Part shown: piece after piece, positions 1 to 7,482 of the stretch
Layout: every line of letters starts with the position of its first letter
How positions within the stretch are numbered: position 1 is the stretch's first letter
Assembly: GCA_964526295.1 (NCBI GenBank)
Contig: CAZGKW010000052.1
Coordinates: 1-27,734, forward strand
Reading direction: 5' to 3'
DNA length: 27,734 nt
Source: CAZGKW01 sp964526295
GTDB taxonomy: Bacteria > Planctomycetota > Phycisphaerae > FEN-1346
Program-made: the position numbers and the translations under genes
Notes under the pieces: generated by a model
What the model was told of the DNA's origin: nothing
The model's database searches: none
Seen by the model: only the letters and a program-made list of their open reading frames with translations

Positions 1-102
1 CGCGGCCGGGTCATCCGGATTGTTCGGCACCCAGTCGGCCCGGACCGCCGGCGCCGTCGCGACCATCAGTCCAACTACAGCCAGTGTGCACGTGAATCGC
101 AT
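1..102 (-). CDS. Secreted protein of unknown function, N-terminal fragment
   Basis: Only the first 34 codons are in the window; the gene leaves the left edge. The ATG at 100-102 follows a purine-rich GGGAG ribosome-binding site about six bases upstream. The peptide begins MRFTCTLAVVGLMVATAPAV, a basic start followed by a hydrophobic core, then an AxA-like cleavage region (VRA) and a mature end DWVPNNPDDPA. That is a classical Sec signal peptide. Mature proteins starting with a W-x-P-x-x-P pattern like this are common among secreted planctomycete proteins, often with a C-terminal sorting signal, but that part is not visible here. The export call is sound; the function is unknown. Confidence 0.6.
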   Translation of the reverse strand, partial: MRFTCTLAVVGLMVATAPAVRADWVPNNPDDPAA

Positions 103-257
103 GGTCTACTCCCTTCCTCGCTCTCGCCGGCCGTTCCCCCTCCTGCGGCCGGCCTTCCATGACAGCCTCACGGCAAGGCCACTCTATCCTCAAGCCCGAG
201 CCCCTCCCCTGCGGTCGGGCGTCGTCTGCGGCGCTTCCTTCGACTTCGACTCCGTGG

Positions 258-325
258 AAAAAAGACACTAAGTGTCTTTTCTGCCGCGGGCTCCTCCGTA
301 GGAAAAGACACTTAGTGTCTTTTTT
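258..325. repeat. Inverted pair of identical 24-bp AT-rich palindromic elements
   Basis: Bases 258-281 read A6-GACACTAAGTGTC-T4-C, and bases 302-325 are the exact reverse complement of the same 24 bases. Each copy is itself a near-perfect palindrome: 10-bp arms AAAAGACACT/AGTGTCTTTT around one central base, at 260-280 and 303-323. A 20-base GC-rich spacer (282-301) separates them. Each hairpin ends in a T run on both strands, so the pair could act as a bidirectional intrinsic terminator, here for the minus-strand gene at 450-698. The arrangement also fits a REP/BIME-like mobile repeat. Confidence 0.75.
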
Positions 326-449
326 CTCCGCGGTTTCGCGGCCCGGTCCACGCGGCCGGCCCAGCGTCTCCGTTACGGCGTCCAGATCGGTCCGAAATGC
401 CCCCCCTCGGCGGCGCCGGGTTCCCCTCGCGGGCCCCGGTCGACGGGTT

Positions 450-698
450 TCAGTCGAGCATCGCCCGGAGCAGCCGGTTCTCCCGCTTGGTCGCTTCCAG
501 GTCGAAGACCAGGTACTTGATGGCCAGGCGGAGATGGTCGAGGCCGTCCTCGAGGGCGGCCATGTCGCGTCTCAGGGCCGAGGGCAGATCGATCGCCCGG
601 TCGGGCAGCGCCGAGCGGCCGTCGTCGCCCCCGGGCGGGGCCCGACGCGCTTCCAGCAACAGCGCCCCGATCTTCTCGCGAAGGGCCGCTTCGTCCAC
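450..698 (-). CDS. Small helical protein of unknown function
   Basis: This is an 82-residue protein if started at the GTG at 696-698, which has a GGAGG ribosome-binding site seven bases upstream; an in-frame ATG at 738-740 has no such site. It begins DEAALREKIGALLLEAR, has a loop rich in G, D and P, then a long charged amphipathic helix containing LEDGLDHLRLAIKYLVFDLE and ending in RENRLLRAMLD. The heptad-like spacing suggests a coiled coil and oligomerisation. There is no membrane segment, signal peptide or cysteine. I do not recognise a named family. It stands alone, with the palindrome pair at 258-325 downstream as a likely terminator. Confidence 0.6.
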   Translation of the reverse strand: MDEAALREKIGALLLEARRAPPGGDDGRSALPDRAIDLPSALRRDMAALEDGLDHLRLAIKYLVFDLEATKRENRLLRAMLD

Positions 699-1237
699 GT
701 CGCCACCTCCGTTTCCGCTTCCAGTCACCGGCCCCCGCATACAAGAAGGCAAGGCCTGACCGCCGACGCGCCGCGACCGCCGAGCGGCCGGCGGGCCGAC
801 CTCTGAGACCATCCAGCCGGCGGGTAGAGGAGCAAAGGCCGTGCCACAGGAGCGGCGGCCGCGGCCGGTGGACCGAAAACGCCCCTGACGGCCGCGCCAC
901 GTCCGGGCGCCGCGCCGGTCGATGGGGTCGTGACGCCAATGCGGGATGTGCCGGTTGGGCGGGCGCCGCACAGCGGCGGCAACACCACCCGGGGGGAGGC
1001 CGAGCGACCTGGAAGCTAAGGGCCGACGTGGCACCATCTTACGGCGGCCGCCGCCCGTGGCGCCCCGCCGCAACATCGAACGCCGAAAACAGCGCCCTCG
1101 GAACCGTTCGCACCGTCGGCGCAGGCCGATCCTGCGGCGCAAAAGATGGAAGCGCCTGCAAAGGCAGGAACGTCCGCAAAGCCCCTACCACCCGGACGGG
1201 CCGCGAAGGCGGCACGACCCCGACGACCGGGACCCGG
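699..1237. other. Intergenic region without recognisable genes
   Basis: About 540 bases of very GC-rich sequence between the small helical protein and the end of the YprB-like gene. Reading frames are open on both strands, but their products are arginine- and proline-rich with no family resemblance and no good ribosome-binding site. I see no clear hairpin-plus-T-run and no tRNA-like fold. Confidence 0.5.
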
Positions 1238-2284
1238 TCACGCCGTGCCGCACACGATCCGGGCGGCCACCTCGGCCATCGTCAACAGGTCCAGCGCATT
1301 GTGGTGAAGGATCGTCTGGAGCCGCCGGACGCTCGCCGTGCGACGGACGGGGTCGTCCGACCGGTGCGACCGCACGAACTCGTGGTAGGCGGCGGGGATG
1401 TCGCAGCCCGGGATGTCGCCCACCCGGCGCCGGGCGCAGATGAGCTGCTCGACCGTCTGGAGCCGGCAGTTGGGCAGCTCTCGCCTCCACCGCCGACGGG
1501 CCTCGTGCAGCAGGTCGACGTGGTCGGGCACCGAGGGCCGATCGAACAGGCCGCAGGCGGCGCTTCGGGCCTCGAGGGTCGGCAAGTCGAAGCTCTTGCC
1601 GTTGAACGTGACCAGGCACCGGCTCGGGGCCAGCTCGCGCCAGATCTCGGCCAGCATGGGCCCCTCCTCGGCGTAGTCGCGGGCCAGGAACTGGTCGATC
1701 CGCAGGCGGGCCTGGCCGCCGTCCGAGGGGGCCTCGGCCGGGCCCGCGCACCGCATCAGGCCCACCAGGAAGAGCGGCTCGCCCGCCAGGCCGCACGTCT
1801 CGATGTCGAGGTACACGACGCCCGCCGGGTCGGCGTCGAGCAGCGGACGGAGCGAGTCGTGGAGGTCCTCCGGCAGGACGGTCCGGCCGGCCCCGAAGAA
1901 CGCCCGCCGGTAGGCCGCCAGGAACCCCTCGGCGTCGAACCCCTCGCCGGCCTCGGGCCCCTCGGGCGTCCGGGCGGGCCAGAACGTCTCGGCGCACCGG
2001 GTGATCCGGTAGCACCGGCCGCGCTCCGAGCGGCGCTCCTCGCCCGGCATGACGGTCTCGAGCGTCAGCGGCGGACCGTCTGGTGCGGCATCGGGCGCGG
2101 CGGCGGCGGAATCGTCGCGCTGCGTCTGGAGGCGGTCGCCGGTCGTAACGCCGTCGCGCAGGAGCCGCCGGTTGAGGCGGCTCAGACGCTTGAAGAGTTC
2201 CGGCGACAGTCCCACGTGCGGCACCTCGGCCCCGCCTTCGCCACGGCTTCGGCGGGCAAGCCCGCCAGGGGAGAACGAGGTCAT
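1238..2284 (-). CDS. YprB/MrfB-like RNase H-fold 3'-5' exonuclease
   Basis: The 348-residue protein has an RNase H-like (RNase_H_2, YprB) domain. The first acidic motif is YLDIET (D160, E162), followed by GLAGEPLFLVGLM; the second block is FNGKSFDLP (227-235) and the last is HHNALDLLTM (327-336). These match the DEDD-type exonuclease layout. In Bacillus subtilis the homologue MrfB (YprB) works with the helicase MrfA (YprA) in mitomycin C lesion repair. A MrfA-like helicase lies at 12718-15048, separated by 10 kb. The ATG at 2282-2284 has no ribosome-binding site and the first 20 codons cross a GC palindrome (2251-2266); a GTG at 2213-2215 with GAGG eight bases upstream is a good alternative start. 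Confidence 0.85.
   Translation of the reverse strand: MTSFSPGGLARRSRGEGGAEVPHVGLSPELFKRLSRLNRRLLRDGVTTGDRLQTQRDDSAAAAPDAAPDGPPLTLETVMPGEERRSERGRCYRITRCAETFWPARTPEGPEAGEGFDAEGFLAAYRRAFFGAGRTVLPEDLHDSLRPLLDADPAGVVYLDIETCGLAGEPLFLVGLMRCAGPAEAPSDGGQARLRIDQFLARDYAEEGPMLAEIWRELAPSRCLVTFNGKSFDLPTLEARSAACGLFDRPSVPDHVDLLHEARRRWRRELPNCRLQTVEQLICARRRVGDIPGCDIPAAYHEFVRSHRSDDPVRRTASVRRLQTILHHNALDLLTMAEVAARIVCGTA
2251..2266. repeat. GC palindrome related to the 21384-21625 array
   Basis: The sequence GGCGGGCAAGCCCGCC forms a 7-bp hairpin with an AA loop. The same palindrome in the opposite orientation (TT loop) is the core of the 36-bp tandem repeat at 21384-21625. It lies in the dubious first codons of the YprB-like gene. 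Confidence 0.5.
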
Positions 2285-2308
2285 AAAGTCGTCTGCGAGT
2301 CCGTCGGC

Positions 2309-2337
2309 ATTCTAACGCGAGGCGGCCGGGAAAGCAA
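2309..2337 (-). promoter_or_regulatory. Candidate sigma-70 promoter for the YprB-like gene
   Basis: On the minus strand TTGCTT (2332-2337) and TAGAAT (2309-2314) are 17 bases apart. The -10 box matches the consensus at five of six positions and the -35 at three. Transcription would start near 2302, giving a leader of about 18 bases to the ATG at 2284 or about 87 to the GTG at 2215. Two other minus-strand leaders in the window have the same TAGAAT hexamer. Confidence 0.45.
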
Positions 2338-2345
2338 AGGCGCGC

Positions 2346-2365
2346 CGCCGGCTGAGCGGCCGGCG
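2346..2365 (-). terminator. GC hairpin after the HEAT/prepilin array, possible terminator
   Basis: CGCCGGC (2346-2352) and GCCGGCG (2359-2365) form a 7-bp stem with a 6-base loop, just beyond the stop codon of the last HEAT gene. The downstream tract on the minus strand (CCTTTGCTTTCC) is only partly T-rich, so termination is uncertain. It overlaps the leader region of the YprB-like gene. Confidence 0.3.
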
Positions 2366-2390
2366 ACGCCCGAGGCGGCCCCGCAGCGCG

Positions 2391-3062
2391 TCAGTCCCGG
2401 CGTTCGGCCAGGCGCTGCTTCTGGCGGTCCCAGTAGAGCTTCGGGTTGGCCTTCATGCCGGGCCAGGCCTGGCGGAGCTTCTGGACGGCTTCGGCCCGCT
2501 TGTGGGCGGGCCCGTCGACGTAGAGCTCCCATCGCCGCCCGGTGATCTTGTCGACGGCGGCGGCGGCCCGGATGCGGACCATGCGGTTCTCGTCGAGGAG
2601 GGCGTCGAAGATCGCCTCCATCTCGTCGACCGCCCGGACCGACGCCAAGCCGGTGACGGCGGCGGCCCGGACGTCGGGCGACTTGTCGCGTTTGGCGGCC
2701 TCCGCCAGGACGAGGGCCCGCTCGTCGCCGGCCGCTTTGGCCAGGGCCAGGGCCGCCTCCTCGCGGACCTCCGGCCGGGGGTTGACCCGGAGGAGGTTCT
2801 CGATGCGGGGCGCCGCCCGGCGGCCGATGCGGCCCAGGCCTCGCACGGCCCGGCGGGCCACCTCGATCCGCTGATGATCGACCTCCTGGGCCAGGGCCTC
2901 GACGTCGCCGTTCTCGGCCAGCTTCTCGACCCGCGCCAGGTCGGGGTCGCCCTGGCTCGCCCCGCCGTCGCCTCCCAGACCCGCGAGCATCCTGGCCAAG
3001 GTGATCAGGAGGACGGCGCCGAGGAGGCCGAGGACGACGGTTCTCGTCCGGGATTGGTGCAT
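2391..3062 (-). CDS. HEAT-repeat membrane-anchored protein, array copy C
   Basis: 223 residues from the ATG at 3060-3062, with AGGG upstream. The N-terminus, MHQSRTRTVVLGLLGAVLL, is a single membrane anchor or uncleaved signal without a lipobox cysteine, unlike its two paralogues. Residues of about 45-170 form HEAT repeats, with motifs such as VRGLGRIGRRAAP and DVRAAAVTGLASV. The C-terminal part keeps a family signature also seen in copies A and B: an AV..., an aromatic-x-Y block, then a basic helix with RAEAVQKLR. HEAT solenoids bind proteins; the partner is plausibly the prepilin-like protein encoded 43 bases upstream (3106-4194). The region before the ATG is open but arginine/proline-rich, so this start is preferred. 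Confidence 0.8.
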   Translation of the reverse strand: MHQSRTRTVVLGLLGAVLLITLARMLAGLGGDGGASQGDPDLARVEKLAENGDVEALAQEVDHQRIEVARRAVRGLGRIGRRAAPRIENLLRVNPRPEVREEAALALAKAAGDERALVLAEAAKRDKSPDVRAAAVTGLASVRAVDEMEAIFDALLDENRMVRIRAAAAVDKITGRRWELYVDGPAHKRAEAVQKLRQAWPGMKANPKLYWDRQKQRLAERRD

Positions 3063-3105
3063 GGGGGCCCTCTTTTTCGGGGTCCGCGGCTTCGGCGGCC
3101 GCCTG

Positions 3106-4194
3106 CTACGGCAGCCAGACTTCGCGGGCGACGCTCGGCCGGGCCGGGTCGATCTCCTCGGCCTCCACGGCATCGACCGAGCCGTCGACTCGAAGGATGT
3201 TCATCCGGCCGAAGTGGCGGGCGAAGATCGGCACGCCGTCGCCGTTCGGGTCCATGTCGGGGTCGTCCCACAGGTCGGTGCTGGAGGCGAGGTAGGTGGC
3301 GTAATCGAGGGCGAGGACCTTGCGGCCGTCGTTGATGGTGCGGAAGTCGGCGTTCAGGGCGTAGCTGGAGGCCCCCCGCCACCGGACGACGCCGGAGTCC
3401 GTCCCCCCGCCGCCCACGAACCCTCCGCCCAGGTACAGCACGTGGACCAGGCCCTCGGTGTTGCTGGGGAGCCGCATGATCTCCTCGCCGGTGTCGGCGT
3501 CGACCAGGGAGTTCTTGTGGCCGGTCGAGCCGCACCGGATCCACAGCTCAACCGTCCCGTCTTGGTTGTCCGTGACCTTGATCATGACGTCCTTGTAGTC
3601 GTCGTCGCCGCCGTGGTCCTCGACGCAGAGCCAGTACAGGCCCGTGCCGTCGGGGATATACTGGTCGGTGTACTTGTTCTTGCGGCGGAGGTCGTTGGCA
3701 GAGGCGTCGTTGTTGAGGAGCCCCCTGGCCCGGGCCTCGTTGTACTGGGTGTCGGAGTACTTGATGACCCAGGGCCCCGGCTCGAGCTTCTCGTAGAAGA
3801 CGCCGCCGCCGCCCACGACCTTGACCTCGACCCTGTCCGCCACGCGGTTGCCGACCTCGATGATGTCCTGGACGGGCTCGATGTCGACGAATTCCTCCTC
3901 GGTGGGGGTATGGACGGGGCACCGGAGGAACTCGCCCCGGCCTTCGGTGTAGGGGACCAGGGCGCCGGGCCACTGCTTGACGACGAACGGGGTGACCTCG
4001 CCGGTCGTCTCGTCGCTCAGGCGCATCCGGAACGCATCGTGGAGCGTCTTCAGGTTGTGGACGCATTGGGTGTTATAGAGAGTGTCCATCGCATGGCCGT
4101 AGCCCATCGTGATGATGGCCACGAGAATGAGGACCACCGCAATGGCCATGAGCAGCTCGATAAGGGTGAACCCTCGACGCCGTGCGTATCGCAT
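3106..4194 (-). CDS. Prepilin-like protein with H-X9-DG motif, array copy C
   Basis: 362 residues. The N-terminus MRYARRRGFTLIELLMAIAV is a type IV prepilin/type II pseudopilin leader: basic residues, a G|FTLIE cleavage site with Glu at +5, and a hydrophobic helix. The rest is a long globular domain; residues C..HNLKTLHDAFRM and LRCPVH match the other two copies. Near the end HFGRMNILRVDG is an exact H-X9-DG motif, the hallmark of the large planctomycete pseudopilin-like family. After prepilin peptidase cleavage it should sit in the inner membrane or assemble in a pseudopilus. The start has GGAAGGA eight bases upstream. HEAT copy C follows 43 bases downstream. Confidence 0.88.
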   Translation of the reverse strand: MRYARRRGFTLIELLMAIAVVLILVAIITMGYGHAMDTLYNTQCVHNLKTLHDAFRMRLSDETTGEVTPFVVKQWPGALVPYTEGRGEFLRCPVHTPTEEEFVDIEPVQDIIEVGNRVADRVEVKVVGGGGVFYEKLEPGPWVIKYSDTQYNEARARGLLNNDASANDLRRKNKYTDQYIPDGTGLYWLCVEDHGGDDDYKDVMIKVTDNQDGTVELWIRCGSTGHKNSLVDADTGEEIMRLPSNTEGLVHVLYLGGGFVGGGGTDSGVVRWRGASSYALNADFRTINDGRKVLALDYATYLASSTDLWDDPDMDPNGDGVPIFARHFGRMNILRVDGSVDAVEAEEIDPARPSVAREVWLP

Positions 4195-4380
4195 GCTCGT
4201 TTCCTTCCGCCCGGGCCGCCGACTTCGGCAGCTCGGCCCGGCCGCAGAGGACGCACCGGAACGGCCTCCGTCCTGTGCGGCAGAAACCCGGCCTCCAACA
4301 AAGACCTTCTCCCGCAAACCGGTTGCTGGTTCGTTGACCGGTCCTTCGCTGCTCGGCGCCCTCTGCGGTTCGCCAAAAGG
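4195..4380 (-). other. Intergenic spacer with degenerate ACCGCAGAG-type repeat
   Basis: 186 bases between two co-directional prepilin-like genes. Read on the minus strand it starts with TTTTGGCG directly after the stop codon and continues with AACCGCAGAGGGCGCCGAG and CGAAGGACC. The spacer at 6183-6372 opens in the same way, and 11641-11740 has related sequence. These resemble the dispersed CACAGAG-type repeats of several bacteria. No promoter was recognised. Confidence 0.4.
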
Positions 4381-5514
4381 CTATCGGTCGCCGTAGCGCC
4401 ACAGGGCGTTCGTCTCGTAGAGGTCCTCCGGGGCGACCGTCTCGACCCGCCCGTCGCAGAACAGGACGTTGGCCTTGCCCATGTGCCGCAGGGCCTGGTA
4501 GTGCCGCCAGGTCAAGTGGTCCTCCAGCTCGTGGCCGTAGCGGTCCATCCAGTCGTCGGGATCGAGTATGAAGTACTTGTCCCAGTCGTCGCCGCCGCCG
4601 ACGGTGCTGGCGTAGTCGGCGATGGGCTTGGGATAGTCGAGGATGAAGATCTGCTTGTTGTCGACGCGCGGGACGTCGAGGCCGTTGAGCTTGAAGGTGC
4701 CCTTGTTGAGTCCGTAGTCGGAGATGCTGATGCCGTTAAAGATCAGCTCGCCTCCGCCGCTGCCGATCGCGCCGCCGCCCCGGTTGGACCCCAGGTCCAG
4801 CTCGATCTCGCGGCTGTCCTTGGCGTACTTGTAGTAATAATCATCTGTGACGATCTCGTCGTTGGCCCACAGCTCGTAGCGGTACTCCGTCCGGGACGAC
4901 GTCGCGCCGGGCCGCGTGACGATCCGGCTCGGCACGCCGCCCTTGTAGTAGATGTCGAAGTCGATGTCGTCGCCGCCCTTGCCCTGGCCGATCATGTGCT
5001 CGCCGTCGTCGCACATCCAGTGCTCGTAGTCGTCGGTCTGCTCGACCAGGGTGGCGAAGGGGCTGCTCCCGTCGAGGGGAATCTCGATCGGGTAGGCGCT
5101 GAGGGGCGTGACGCCCGGCGTGGCGTTGGGCCGCGTATAGATGACGAACTTGAACGAGACGGCCTCCGGCACGATGGCCATCTCGACGTCGCCGAGAAAC
5201 TCGCCCGTCTCCTGGTCGAACAGCGCGTCGGTGGCCATCGAGGGCGACGCCGGACAGAAGAACAGGGTGAGCTCGTGCTCGACGTAGGGCATCAGGTGGC
5301 CGACCCAGCCGGCGGTGCGGGTGTACATCGACGAGCCCTGCTCGCCTCGCCACGCCACCTGGGCCTGGTACTGCCGCTTCAGGTTCTGCTGGCACTGGGT
5401 CAGATAGACCGTGTGCCAGGCCTGGCTCACGGCCGGCCCGAGCAGCATGACCAGGACCACCAGGATGGCGACCACCGTCAGGAGCTCGAGCAAGGTAAAG
5501 GCGTAGCGTCTCAT
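4381..5514 (-). CDS. Prepilin-like protein with H-X9-DG motif, array copy B
   Basis: 377 residues from the ATG at 5512-5514, with GGAGG seven bases upstream. The leader MRRYAFTLLELLTVVAILVV has Ala instead of the usual Gly before the cleavage site, then F-T-L-L-E and a hydrophobic helix. QCQQNLKRQYQAQ and LFFCP repeat features of copy A. The C-terminus carries HMGKANVLFCDG, an exact H-X9-DG motif, preceded by ILDYPKPIADY, which is almost the same as VLDYPKPLADY in copy A; the two are clearly recent paralogues. The start codon overlaps the stop codon of the upstream HEAT gene as ATGA, so translation is probably coupled. Expected place: inner membrane or pseudopilus. Confidence 0.9.
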   Translation of the reverse strand: MRRYAFTLLELLTVVAILVVLVMLLGPAVSQAWHTVYLTQCQQNLKRQYQAQVAWRGEQGSSMYTRTAGWVGHLMPYVEHELTLFFCPASPSMATDALFDQETGEFLGDVEMAIVPEAVSFKFVIYTRPNATPGVTPLSAYPIEIPLDGSSPFATLVEQTDDYEHWMCDDGEHMIGQGKGGDDIDFDIYYKGGVPSRIVTRPGATSSRTEYRYELWANDEIVTDDYYYKYAKDSREIELDLGSNRGGGAIGSGGGELIFNGISISDYGLNKGTFKLNGLDVPRVDNKQIFILDYPKPIADYASTVGGGDDWDKYFILDPDDWMDRYGHELEDHLTWRHYQALRHMGKANVLFCDGRVETVAPEDLYETNALWRYGDR

Positions 5515-6182
5515 GGCCGGACCTCCTGTTTCTGCCTCTCCTGCATCACGTGGGCCGCCACGTGGCCGGCCCAGAATCGCATTCGTCCGATGGCTTTGCG
5601 CCGCTCCTCGACCGGCGCGCTCGGATCGTACCTGAACCCGACGGGCAGCATCCGCTCGACCGCCCGGACGCAGGATGCCTCGACGAGCATTTCCGGGTCG
5701 GTCTCGGCGACGCGAACCAGGAGGGGCACGTCGCGGAGGTCGCCGATCTTGCCGAGGCCGGCGGCCGCCGCCGCCCGGACCTTCGGGTCGGGGTCGTTCT
5801 CGACGGCCCACCGGAGGCTCTGGGTGGCCTCGGCCTCCCGCCGGCGGGCGAGCTGGACGGCCGCCTCGACCTTCACGTCCGCCCGCTTCTCGTTCTGGAG
5901 GACGCGGATGAGGCTGCCCGTTGCCCGTCGGCCCTTGACGCGGCCCAAGCCGCGGCAGGCCGCCATGGCGGTGCCGCGGTCGGCGTGCGAGACGGCCGCC
6001 TCGAGCCGCTCGACGGCCTCCTCGCTGCCGTCCTTGGCGAGCGCGTCGATGGCGTCGCGTCGGTCCTCGGGCCGGCCGGCGTCGAGGTCGGCCCCGGGGT
6101 CGCCGCAGCCGCCGACCCCCAGGGCGAGCATCGCCGCCGCCACCGCGGGCGCCCACCAGGTTTGCGGCGCACGCATCCTCAC
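5511..6182 (-). CDS. HEAT-repeat lipoprotein, array copy B
   Basis: 223 residues if started at the GTG at 6180-6182 (GGAGG eight bases upstream); the ATG two codons later is possible. The N-terminus has MRAPQTWWAPAVAAAMLALG then VGGCG, a signal peptide with a lipobox-like cysteine, so a lipoprotein. HEAT repeats follow, with motifs CRGLGRVKGRRATGSLIRVL, VKVEAAVQLARRR, VRAAAAAGLGKIGD and VEASCVRAVERM. The C-terminus (FRYDPSAPVEERRKAIGRMR) matches FNYDSRAADSERRAALRRIK in copy A, a signature beyond ordinary HEAT similarity. Its TGA overlaps the ATG of prepilin copy B by four bases, which implies matched expression and perhaps a physical complex. The partner and function are inferred, not shown. 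Confidence 0.85.
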   Translation of the reverse strand: MRMRAPQTWWAPAVAAAMLALGVGGCGDPGADLDAGRPEDRRDAIDALAKDGSEEAVERLEAAVSHADRGTAMAACRGLGRVKGRRATGSLIRVLQNEKRADVKVEAAVQLARRREAEATQSLRWAVENDPDPKVRAAAAAGLGKIGDLRDVPLLVRVAETDPEMLVEASCVRAVERMLPVGFRYDPSAPVEERRKAIGRMRFWAGHVAAHVMQERQKQEVRP

Positions 6183-6372
6183 GTGCTGCTCCTCCTCATC
6201 CGGCTGCCTCATCATCTCGCCTTGCGGGCCCGCCCGAGCAGCCAAACGCCCCCGCGCGGGGCCCATTGCATCCGCCCTGCTTGCTTTGCTCTTGCTGTCT
6301 TTTGTTTTTTACTCAATTCTTCTTTGCGATCTGTGCGGTCCCCGCGTTCAAGCCACGCCTCACGCCAAAAAC
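6183..6372 (-). other. Intergenic spacer with A-rich degenerate repeat
   Basis: 190 bases between prepilin copy A and HEAT copy B. On the minus strand it opens GTTTTTGGCG, then GGGGACCGCACAGATCGC and an unusually A-rich run (AAAGAAGAATTGAG, AAAAAACAAAAGACAGC, 6285-6330). This tract is far more AT-rich than its surroundings and resembles the 4195-4380 spacer. It might also be an unstructured processing or spacer element within an operon mRNA. Confidence 0.4.
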
Positions 6373-7482
6373 CTACTTCGCCCGCCATCGCCACAGCGGG
6401 CTGTCGCCCCGGAGGTACTTGCCCGTCTTCAGGGCCTCCTCGTCGTCCGGGTCGACGCCCAGCGACTCGACGTGCCCGTCGCAGAACATGACGTTGGCCC
6501 GGCCCATGTGCCGCAGGGCCTGGACCCGCGGGGCGTCGTCGAACTCGAAGTCCTCCGGCGGGGTCCAGGTGGCCAGGTCCTCGACGAAGAAGTCCTCCCA
6601 GTCGTCGTCCGTGCCGTCCTCGTTGTAATCGGCCAGGGGCTTCGGGTAGTCGAGGACAAAGAACAGCTTGCCGTCGGGCTTGGGCACCTCGTAGCCGGTC
6701 ACCTGGTAGCTGCCGGTGCTCATCCCGTAGTCGCAGACGCCGAATCCCCAGATGTTTTTCGTCCCGCCGCCCTTGATGCCGTAGTCCGACAGGTCCGTCA
6801 AATCGAGATATTCGCCGTCCTCCTTGGCCGGGTCGTGGATGATCTTGTCCTGGACCTTGAACTTGAACTTGTAGCCATGACCGCTGTGCTGGGGGGAGAA
6901 GTAGATCTCGACCGGGATGCCGAACTTGAACCGGACCTCCACGACGATGTCCTTGGCGTCGCTCGTGTAGTCGCCGCCGGTCCGCTGGTCCTCGATCTCG
7001 TAGCGCTGCCACTCGTTGGCGTCGTGCTCCCTGGCGGGCACGACGAAGATGAAGTCCGAGTCGAGGGGAATGTCGTACTTGTAGTTGCCGCCGGAGTAGA
7101 TTTCCCAGGCGATGTCGCTGAGCTGGAGGACGGTCTTGGGCAGGGCGCCGCCGGTGTTCTCGAGGAAGTCCTCGTGATACTCGACCTCGACGGGGGCCTG
7201 CGACTCGGGGCACTGGAGGACCTCGGCCACGTGGTCGAGGTAGGGGAAGATGCTCCAGACCCAGCTCGGGCCGGTGGCGAAGTGGTCGGTCTTGTGGGCG
7301 CTTCGCCACGTGTTCTGGGCCTGGTAGATTCGCCGCAGGTTCATCGTGCACTGGGCCGACTGCCACACGCGGTAGGCATTGGCCACGGTGGGGGTCAGGA
7401 TCGCCAGGAGCACCAGCAGGATGAAGATCACGACCAGGAGCTCGACCAGCGTGAAGGCCCGTTTCGTCGGCCGGTCCATCAT
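6373..7482 (-). CDS. Prepilin-like protein with H-X9-DG motif, array copy A
   Basis: 369 residues. The leader MMDRPTKRAFTLVELLVVIF is a prepilin signal with Ala before the cleavage site and Glu at +5, followed by a hydrophobic helix. QCTMNLRRIYQAQNTWR and VLQCPES follow, as in copy B. Near the C-terminus HMGRANVMFCDG is an exact H-X9-DG motif. GGAGG lies five bases before the first ATG and eight before the second; the first is preferred because it overlaps the TGA of the upstream HEAT gene (ATGA, 7479-7482) exactly as in copy B. Prepilin peptidase should process it for the inner membrane or a pseudopilus. Substrate or system is unknown. Confidence 0.9.
   Translation of the reverse strand: MMDRPTKRAFTLVELLVVIFILLVLLAILTPTVANAYRVWQSAQCTMNLRRIYQAQNTWRSAHKTDHFATGPSWVWSIFPYLDHVAEVLQCPESQAPVEVEYHEDFLENTGGALPKTVLQLSDIAWEIYSGGNYKYDIPLDSDFIFVVPAREHDANEWQRYEIEDQRTGGDYTSDAKDIVVEVRFKFGIPVEIYFSPQHSGHGYKFKFKVQDKIIHDPAKEDGEYLDLTDLSDYGIKGGGTKNIWGFGVCDYGMSTGSYQVTGYEVPKPDGKLFFVLDYPKPLADYNEDGTDDDWEDFFVEDLATWTPPEDFEFDDAPRVQALRHMGRANVMFCDGHVESLGVDPDDEEALKTGKYLRGDSPLWRWRAK

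Noticed and set aside
450..1142. A longer version of the small helical protein
   Set aside because: The extra N-terminal part is arginine-rich without similarity; the GTG at 698 has a far better ribosome-binding site.
1028..2545. A 505-residue plus-strand frame
   Set aside because: Antisense to the YprB-like nuclease, with repetitive arginine/glycine-rich composition and no motif.
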